Origin: an uncultured Bacilli bacterium
GTDB taxonomy: Bacteria; Bacillota_I; Bacilli_A; RF39; UBA660
Length of the DNA: 64,000 nucleotides
Direction: 5' to 3'
NCBI GenBank assembly: GCA_934122395.1
Contig: CAKOWQ010000001.1
Location: 124,001-188,000 of the forward strand
Shown here: one piece after another, positions 58,819 through 64,000 of the stretch
Layout: each line of letters begins with the position of its first letter
Numbering within the stretch: the first letter of the stretch is position 1
Position numbers and translations under genes: made by a program
Notes under the pieces: generated by a model
Seen by the model: the letters and a program-made list of their open reading frames with translations, nothing else
What the model was told of the DNA's origin: nothing
Database searches by the model: none

Positions 58819-59751
58819 CTATCTAATTGATGTGATGTCACTTAATACCCAATCGTGTTCACCAGTTGTAATAACACTCTTACAGTATTCACATTGACCT
58901 GCTGAAGTGATTTCTGTTGGTGCTCCACAATTTGGACAGTTAGTAGTCGATTTATTACTAACTCCTTTTTCTGTTTTAACTCCTACTTTACGATTGAAAG
59001 TCATCAAATAATTCATATGCCAATCTTTGTTAGGATCACTTTCTAATACTTTATTAGTAGTAGCATCTACTACATAATCACGCATAATCGCATGTAGTTC
59101 TACAGTTAATACTTCTTTATCACCATCTACTTTAAAATCTCTTAAAGTACAGTAATTAACGTTAATTTTTTCAATTTTATTAATCTTGTTATTCTTTATG
59201 TATTCATCAAGTTGTGCACTATGTTGACTGAATAGAGATTCACTTTCAAATGGGCGAATTAACTTCCAATTTCTATCGCTCCATGCTTGTTGAATCTTAA
59301 CAAATACTTCTCTTGCCCATCCAATAAATTTATCTTCTGAGAAGTTAGGATCGATCGCTCTAATTTCTTCAGCTACTTTTTGAGTATTATCTATATTTAT
59401 AGCAGACGTTCCACTTGTATTCATGTTTGAAACGCTATTTTTTGCTTGATTTAAGAACTTATCTAACTTTCCTTTTTTCTTAGCCCATATCAAGAATATA
59501 ACTAAAGCAATTAAAATGATTGTTCCTGGAATTGGTCCAAACAATTCAAATAAGATATAAATAATCCAACCTATGTCAAAGGAACCACCACTGCCGCTAC
59601 TATCGCTTCCTCCATCATCATACCTATTATTATTACCTACATCCGCTAATGCACTATTATTAAATATTAAGCCAATTACCAAAATAATGCATACGGTTAT
59701 TAAAGCAAATTTAATAATCTTTTTTAACTTCTCTTTTTGCTCTTTACTCAC
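58819..59751 (-). CDS. Tim44-like membrane protein with C-terminal zinc ribbon
   Basis: About 310 residues. A first hydrophobic segment (FALITVCIILVIGLIF), a Gly/Ser-rich DDGGSDSSGSGG loop, a second helix (PIPGTIILIALVIFLIW), a Lys-rich linker, then a Tim44-like domain (DKFIGWAREVFVKIQQAW to about residue 260) and a CPNCGAP...CEYCKS ribbon. The GTG at 59751 behind AGGAG is preferred. It is 33 bases upstream of the SPFH gene and the two probably work together at the membrane. Confidence 0.75.
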   Translation of the reverse strand: MSKEQKEKLKKIIKFALITVCIILVIGLIFNNSALADVGNNNRYDDGGSDSSGSGGSFDIGWIIYILFELFGPIPGTIILIALVIFLIWAKKKGKLDKFLNQAKNSVSNMNTSGTSAINIDNTQKVAEEIRAIDPNFSEDKFIGWAREVFVKIQQAWSDRNWKLIRPFESESLFSQHSAQLDEYIKNNKINKIEKINVNYCTLRDFKVDGDKEVLTVELHAIMRDYVVDATTNKVLESDPNKDWHMNYLMTFNRKVGVKTEKGVSNKSTTNCPNCGAPTEITSAGQCEYCKSVITTGEHDWVLSDITSIR

Positions 59752-59827
59752 ACTACACACTCCTATTTTCAAAATTAGTATATCACAAACTAATTCTTGT
59801 TACTATATTATTCTTATACCATTGACA

Positions 59828-60811
59828 CTATTTTACTAATACCCATTCATCGTATCCATAAGTATTAGTAATTGCTCCAGTTGTCCTAATCTCTTCTTTT
59901 AATACTACAACAGGTCTTGCTCCAAATGGACCACTAACAAGATCAAGTATACGCTGGCCACCATAAGTTGGCGCACCAGTACCTAAAGTAGATTTAGTAA
60001 AACCTTTTAAGCAGGTTTTATCATCACACAAATCAGCTAATACATAACCTGCATCAGTATTTGATACTGAAGTTTTCAAATCAGTTAATATGTTACCTGA
60101 ATCATTATTTTTAGTTGAATTCTTCAAATCAGCTTCATTAGCCATCCTAGCACTCTCTGCATAATCACTATTAACAAAAGTATTCCAATCGTATGGATTA
60201 CTGGTAATAATACTAGTATCTGTAAACTTACTATTATCTCCAGTAAAGAAATAATATGTAGATGCCGAATAAGCAAGTTTATCATCAGTGTTATTATTAG
60301 ATGCTAAGTAATAACAGAATGGAGATCCTGCATGAATAATTGTTACTGTACTTTCACTAATTGAAAGAATTCGCCATCCATCATATTTATTAGTATTTCT
60401 ACTAGCGCATGTAATACTATTATTCTTACTAGTACCAGCATTATAACCACCAAATTCGAAATCATCTCCTTCTGGTAATGCTACAGTACTTGCCCATGTT
60501 CCAGCATCATAACTAACAAAATCACCTACTTGAGCTTTTTCTGCTAAAAGAAATGTCACTTCTTTTTTACCTATACAATTATTATATTCTCTTGCATCAC
60601 ACTTACCACCATTTAAGTAACACTCTTCTAATATAGCCTCGCTAAGTGCACATTTATTCATTTTATCTTCTACACTTTTTACTAGTTCCTGATTCGTATC
60701 TTTACTTGATTTCATTATTCCAAAAATAAGCATTAAAATAATTATGATCAATGATAAAGTTCCATATAAAATAGTAGAAACTGCAAACCCCTTATTATTA
60801 AGTTTAATCAT
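59828..60811 (-). CDS. Pilin-like surface protein with DUF6273-like C-terminal domain
   Basis: About 327 residues. IKLNNKG then FAVSTILYG and a long hydrophobic helix resemble a prepilin signal, but mature position 5 is Thr, not Glu. Four Cys lie in residues 48-75. The rest has WRILSISESTVTIIHAGSP, a YYFFTGD segment, a Cys pair and GARPVVVLKEE near the end: the same order of signatures as in the surface protein at 10.9 kb. ATG at 60811 behind AGGTGAAAG. Probably surface-exposed; function unknown. Confidence 0.6.
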   Translation of the reverse strand: MIKLNNKGFAVSTILYGTLSLIIIILMLIFGIMKSSKDTNQELVKSVEDKMNKCALSEAILEECYLNGGKCDAREYNNCIGKKEVTFLLAEKAQVGDFVSYDAGTWASTVALPEGDDFEFGGYNAGTSKNNSITCASRNTNKYDGWRILSISESTVTIIHAGSPFCYYLASNNNTDDKLAYSASTYYFFTGDNSKFTDTSIITSNPYDWNTFVNSDYAESARMANEADLKNSTKNNDSGNILTDLKTSVSNTDAGYVLADLCDDKTCLKGFTKSTLGTGAPTYGGQRILDLVSGPFGARPVVVLKEEIRTTGAITNTYGYDEWVLVK

Positions 60812-60842
60812 AACTTTCACCTATTATGATTATAGCAAAAAA

Positions 60843-60866
60843 AAATAAATATTTCACTATTTATTT
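60843..60866 (-). terminator. Intrinsic terminator after rsmD
   Basis: AAATAAATA (60843-60851) pairs with TATTTATTT (60858-60866), with T-run on the minus strand; it overlaps the rsmD stop. Confidence 0.65.
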
Positions 60867-61402
60867 TTTAATATTATAACTATCTTGTCGCCATATTTTC
60901 TTATAGTTACCTCATCCAATTTTTCGTACTTATCAATATAATTATTGCTAACTTCGCATATTATTAATCCATCTTTATTTAGTAGGTCATATTCTATAAT
61001 TTTATTTATTACTTTATTTAAACATTCATCTTTATAAGGGGGATCTAGAAATATTAAATCAAGTTTTATATTTTGCTCTTTTAAATATTTCAAACAATCT
61101 TCCCATTTTCTATTAATAATTTCTACTTTATCTTGGATATTAAATGTCTTTACATTTTCATTAATTACTTTAATACAATTTCTATTGATATCATTTAAAT
61201 AACAAAAACTACTACCATTACTAATAGACTCTAATCCTAAGTTACCACTTCCTGCGAATAGATCCAAAGAAACTGAACCCTTTACTTTATTTTGGATAAT
61301 AGCAAAAAGAGATTCCTTAACCCTATCCATAGTAGGTCTAGTGCCTTCTATATCATAACCTTTTATTACTCTTCCTTTTAAAGTACCACTAATTATTCTC
61401 AC
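60857..61402 (-). CDS. rsmD: 16S rRNA m2G966 methyltransferase RsmD
   Basis: 181 residues, class I methyltransferase. MRIISGTLKGR start, TRPTMDRVKESLF, the SAM loop DLFAGSGNLGLE and the catalytic DPPY motif (IFLDPPY) are all present. It methylates G966 of 16S rRNA. It overlaps the ylbF-like gene by 14 bases. In Bacillus (ylbH) it also lies near ylbF and ylbJ. Confidence 0.95.
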   Translation of the reverse strand: MRIISGTLKGRVIKGYDIEGTRPTMDRVKESLFAIIQNKVKGSVSLDLFAGSGNLGLESISNGSSFCYLNDINRNCIKVINENVKTFNIQDKVEIINRKWEDCLKYLKEQNIKLDLIFLDPPYKDECLNKVINKIIEYDLLNKDGLIICEVSNNYIDKYEKLDEVTIRKYGDKIVIILKNK

Positions 61403-61703
61403 TTTGACACCTCTTTTTATCTACCAATTTATTTAATCTTTTATTCATTTCCAACACAGTAAAATATAACTCATCTTCTAAAGAACGATATTCACTAATC
61501 AAAGGATTTTCTATTATTTGTTTTTTTAGTTCTACATATTCTTTAGAATACTTATTATCCATATTACGATATTTTTCTAGTAAGTTTTTTAATTCTTCAT
61601 TAGATGTAATTTCTTCTTTTAATTTTTTCATTTTTAGTATTTCATCGCAATTATTAAGTTCTTTAAAAAGAGAGTCTATTCTATCTAATATTTTTTCATT
61701 CAT
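61389..61703 (-). CDS. ylbF: YlbF family regulator (RNase Y-complex type)
   Basis: 104 residues, all helical: EKILDRIDSLFKELNNCDEI, NEELKNLLEKYRN, KKQIIENPLISEYRSLEDEL and a short coil. It matches the Com_YlbF family; YlbF, YmcA and YaaT form a complex that directs RNase Y in Bacillus. ATG at 61703 behind AAGAGGTG is preferred. It overlaps the end of the U32 gene by eight bases and the start of rsmD by 14, the Bacillus ylbF-(ylbG)-rsmD order. Confidence 0.8.
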   Translation of the reverse strand: MNEKILDRIDSLFKELNNCDEILKMKKLKEEITSNEELKNLLEKYRNMDNKYSKEYVELKKQIIENPLISEYRSLEDELYFTVLEMNKRLNKLVDKKRCQSENN

Positions 61704-63927
61704 AAAGAGCACCTCTTAATTCTTTTATTAAGTCTTCTACTTCTTTATTTGATTCATTAAATAGTTCTATTCTAAAAACATTAATACCTTTATTTAGATA
61801 AGTATTTATATTAGATATTTTATCTATTACTTTAGAATCCATAATATGAGTTAGATGTTTACTTTGAAGTAATGGATATTCTCTTAATTCTTTATCTTTC
61901 AAATAATAGTTGTCTTTATTTAAACACAAATCACATTTTTTATCATCTTTATTAATAAGCATATTTAAAGGGCAGTATTTAGTAATCATAAGTTCTATTC
62001 TGCCATATATAACTATTTCTACATCAACTTTAGAATTGATTTTAGATAGACCAATAACTTCAGGAGATAGTGTTACTCTTTTTACTCCTAGACTTTCTAA
62101 TAATTTTATACTTTCGTTATTGTTAACGTTTAAGTAGTAATCAGTGCATACTTCATTATCTTTAGAATATTTATTTATGCCACCTAATTCGCATACTAAA
62201 ATGTTTGTATTTTTATATTCTTGAAACTTATTAATAACACGATCTAGTCTCAAATAAATTCTAGAGTCAGATTTATATTTATTAAAAAGATTTATATCAG
62301 ACACATATATGTAATCAACATTATTAGATAATGCCGTTAGTAATTGTTCTTCATTTCTTACTAAAATACTTATTTTCTTTTCATTAGTACGGTTAATAGA
62401 AGGGCTAGGTTCTAAAGTATTTATTTTTTTCTCTTTTACATAACATCTTTTATTAATTAAGTCTTCTGTTAACTCACGTCGCAAATTATTTAAGCTGCTT
62501 AATGGAATAAAAATATTAGAATTCATTTCAATATTGATATTATTGACTTTAAATGGAGTGTTTCCTAATTTAGATAATTGTTTTATTATATCTTCTTTTC
62601 CAACTGGACGATTAGTAGAGGATCCTACTACATCACCTTTTATACTAGAAGTGTTAATGCCATCAGTAAAAGATATTTCTAAAGGTGTGTTTAATAAGGC
62701 TTTAACTGTAATATCAATATTAATTTTCTTTTCTTCATAATTATGTAATTTTTTTAATAATTTACTATCTATCGTAATTGAGACATTAGATTTTTCTTTT
62801 AATCCTACTTTATTATCTACTATAGCAATATTATTACTAGAAATACTGTTAGTTAGCAGCATCTTAGAATTGTACAATTTATTTACAATCATACCTTTAT
62901 CAACATCAGTAAACTTAATACCATCTTCTTGATTTAATTCATGATCTAGTTTTATTTTGATATATTTAGGATCTACTTCTATTACTTTACCTATTCTTAG
63001 ACCAATATGGTTTGGTGACTTAATATTCATAACATCTTTGCCATATTCATTAAATAAGTATCCATTAGTGAATTGTCTATTGAATAAAGTTTTTAATTCG
63101 TTAATTTCCTCGTTATCAATAGTTAGTTCTTGATTATTATAATATTTATCTATTAAAGTGCGATAGAATTTAGTAATAAATCCAACATATTCAGGGCTTT
63201 TCATACGTCCTTCTATTTTTAGACTTATAATATCACTATCTAAGATATCTTTTAAATACTTACTAGTATTTAATTCTTTCATACTTAATAAATAGTTACC
63301 ATCCGTTTTAATTTTTTCATCATTTTTATAAAGTTCATAAGGTAATCTACAAGAAGCGATGCATTCTCCTCTATTACCAGATCTATTCGTATTCATTGCA
63401 CTAAAAAGGCAACAACCAGAATAGCATACACATAATGCACCATGAATAAATACTTCTTTTTCAATATCTACATCTATATTTTTAATTTCATCAAGTGATA
63501 ATTCACGAGCTAGCACTACTCTTTTAACACCAAGATCTTTTAATAATTTTATTCCTTCAGAATTATGATTATGAGTTTGAGTAGATGCATGTATTTCAAG
63601 AAGAGGATATTTTTTGTGAACTAAAGAAATCATACCAATATCCTGCATTATTACAGCATCAACACCATTAACATATAAAAATTCTATATAATCCAAAAAA
63701 TCTTCTATCTCACTATCAAAAATAATAGTATTAACTGTTATATATATTTTAACACCATACAAGTGGCAATATCTAATAGCTTGTTGTAAATCTTCTGGTG
63801 CAAAATTGTCTGCGAACATACGGGCACCAAACTTCTTTCCGCCTAAATAAACAGCATCACAGCCATTATGTATTGCTTGATACAAGCTTTCCATATTACC
63901 AACTGGACTTAACAGTTCTTTCTTCAT
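61696..63927 (-). CDS. rlhA: Peptidase U32 family protein (RlhA-like)
   Basis: 743 residues. N-terminal U32 half: ELLSPVGNMESLYQAIHNGC, GARMFADNF, THNHNSEG and the Cys-rich HGALCVCYSGCCLFSAMN-type segment with GECIASCRLPYEL, which fits an iron-sulfur site in this family. A DUF3656-like middle and a partial second U32 half with CPLNMLINKDDKKCDLC follow. The double-length form resembles RlhA, which hydroxylates 23S rRNA C2501; the alternative is a different U32 substrate. GGTGG precedes the ATG. Confidence 0.8.
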   Translation of the reverse strand: MKKELLSPVGNMESLYQAIHNGCDAVYLGGKKFGARMFADNFAPEDLQQAIRYCHLYGVKIYITVNTIIFDSEIEDFLDYIEFLYVNGVDAVIMQDIGMISLVHKKYPLLEIHASTQTHNHNSEGIKLLKDLGVKRVVLARELSLDEIKNIDVDIEKEVFIHGALCVCYSGCCLFSAMNTNRSGNRGECIASCRLPYELYKNDEKIKTDGNYLLSMKELNTSKYLKDILDSDIISLKIEGRMKSPEYVGFITKFYRTLIDKYYNNQELTIDNEEINELKTLFNRQFTNGYLFNEYGKDVMNIKSPNHIGLRIGKVIEVDPKYIKIKLDHELNQEDGIKFTDVDKGMIVNKLYNSKMLLTNSISSNNIAIVDNKVGLKEKSNVSITIDSKLLKKLHNYEEKKINIDITVKALLNTPLEISFTDGINTSSIKGDVVGSSTNRPVGKEDIIKQLSKLGNTPFKVNNINIEMNSNIFIPLSSLNNLRRELTEDLINKRCYVKEKKINTLEPSPSINRTNEKKISILVRNEEQLLTALSNNVDYIYVSDINLFNKYKSDSRIYLRLDRVINKFQEYKNTNILVCELGGINKYSKDNEVCTDYYLNVNNNESIKLLESLGVKRVTLSPEVIGLSKINSKVDVEIVIYGRIELMITKYCPLNMLINKDDKKCDLCLNKDNYYLKDKELREYPLLQSKHLTHIMDSKVIDKISNINTYLNKGINVFRIELFNESNKEVEDLIKELRGALYE

Positions 63928-63960
63928 ATAACCACCACAAAGATTATATCATGTATTAAA

Positions 63961-63986
63961 AAAGAATGAAATCATCTTCATTCTTT
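63961..63986 (-). terminator. Intrinsic terminator at the window end
   Basis: AAAGAATGAA (63961-63970) pairs perfectly with TTCATTCTTT (63977-63986), with T-run on the minus strand. It probably ends a minus-strand gene lying beyond the window. Confidence 0.7.
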
Positions 63987-64000
63987 TTGACTTATTAATT

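Noticed and set aside
1..64000. Alternative genetic code (TGA as Trp), as in Mycoplasma
   Set aside because: TGA ends several genes here and Trp is encoded by TGG in the conserved proteins.
1..64000. CRISPR arrays, rRNA operons, insertion sequences or prophage
   Set aside because: No spaced repeats, rRNA, transposase or phage structural genes were seen; the only integrase-like gene is the Xer recombinase.

Overview
This window is AT-rich bacterial chromosome from a low-GC member of the Bacillota (Firmicutes). It uses the standard bacterial code: TGA ends several genes and Trp is always TGG. Wall-related genes (alr, a lytic transglycosylase, a SpoVB/MurJ-type flippase) sit with Bacillus-like gene orders: tkt-sirA-yneF, rplU-prp-rpmA-obg, nusB-xseA-xseB-spoIVB, xerD-deoB and hrcA-grpE-dnaK-dnaJ. 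A walled, reduced-genome Bacilli lineage such as the uncultured RF39/'Tenericutes'-like gut bacteria fits best, but that placement is inference.

Layout. 0-5.5 kb: end of a thymidylate-kinase-like gene, a glycerophosphodiester phosphodiesterase, a PilB/GspE ATPase divergent from two prepilins, then ylbJ and ylbL. 5.5-17 kb: mutS, uvrC and mutL, mixed with a membrane-anchored transglycosylase, CvpA, thioredoxin and a large surface protein behind a promoter with a G7 tract. 17-29 kb: tRNA/rRNA modification (miaA, rsmE, mtaB, mnmA), two TasA-like secreted proteins, spoVB, spoIIM and alr. 29.1-29.8 kb: a very AT-rich gene-free stretch holding a near-canonical dif site. Genes to the left are mostly on + and genes to the right mostly on -, so this looks like the replication terminus. 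30-33.6 kb: deoB, an Xer recombinase with an extra N-terminal domain, and rarA. 33.6-40 kb: the HrcA-controlled chaperone operon with pepF inserted. 40-44 kb: T-box-controlled tyrS and an ABC exporter behind a leader-peptide attenuator. 44-54 kb: spoIVB, exonuclease VII, nusB, obg, ribosomal proteins L27/L21, a SirA-like gene and tkt. 54-56 kb: membrane proteins, a candidate type I toxin, tRNA-Leu and tRNA-Ile. 56-64 kb: rnhC, a zinc-ribbon SPFH/Tim44 pair, a pilin-like surface protein, rsmD, ylbF and a U32 peptidase-family gene.

Most content is housekeeping: DNA repair, tRNA modification, protein folding and ribosome biogenesis. The less ordinary content is regulatory and surface-related: (i) a leader peptide, anti-terminator and terminator ahead of an ABC exporter; (ii) a candidate phase-variable promoter; (iii) a 30-residue hydrophobic peptide in a 5'-3'-paired transcript beside tRNA-Leu; (iv) the dif site with its nearby, unusually built recombinase; (v) TasA-like and pilin-like surface proteins, two of which carry similar C-terminal domains; and (vi) six homologues of sporulation-linked proteins in housekeeping contexts.
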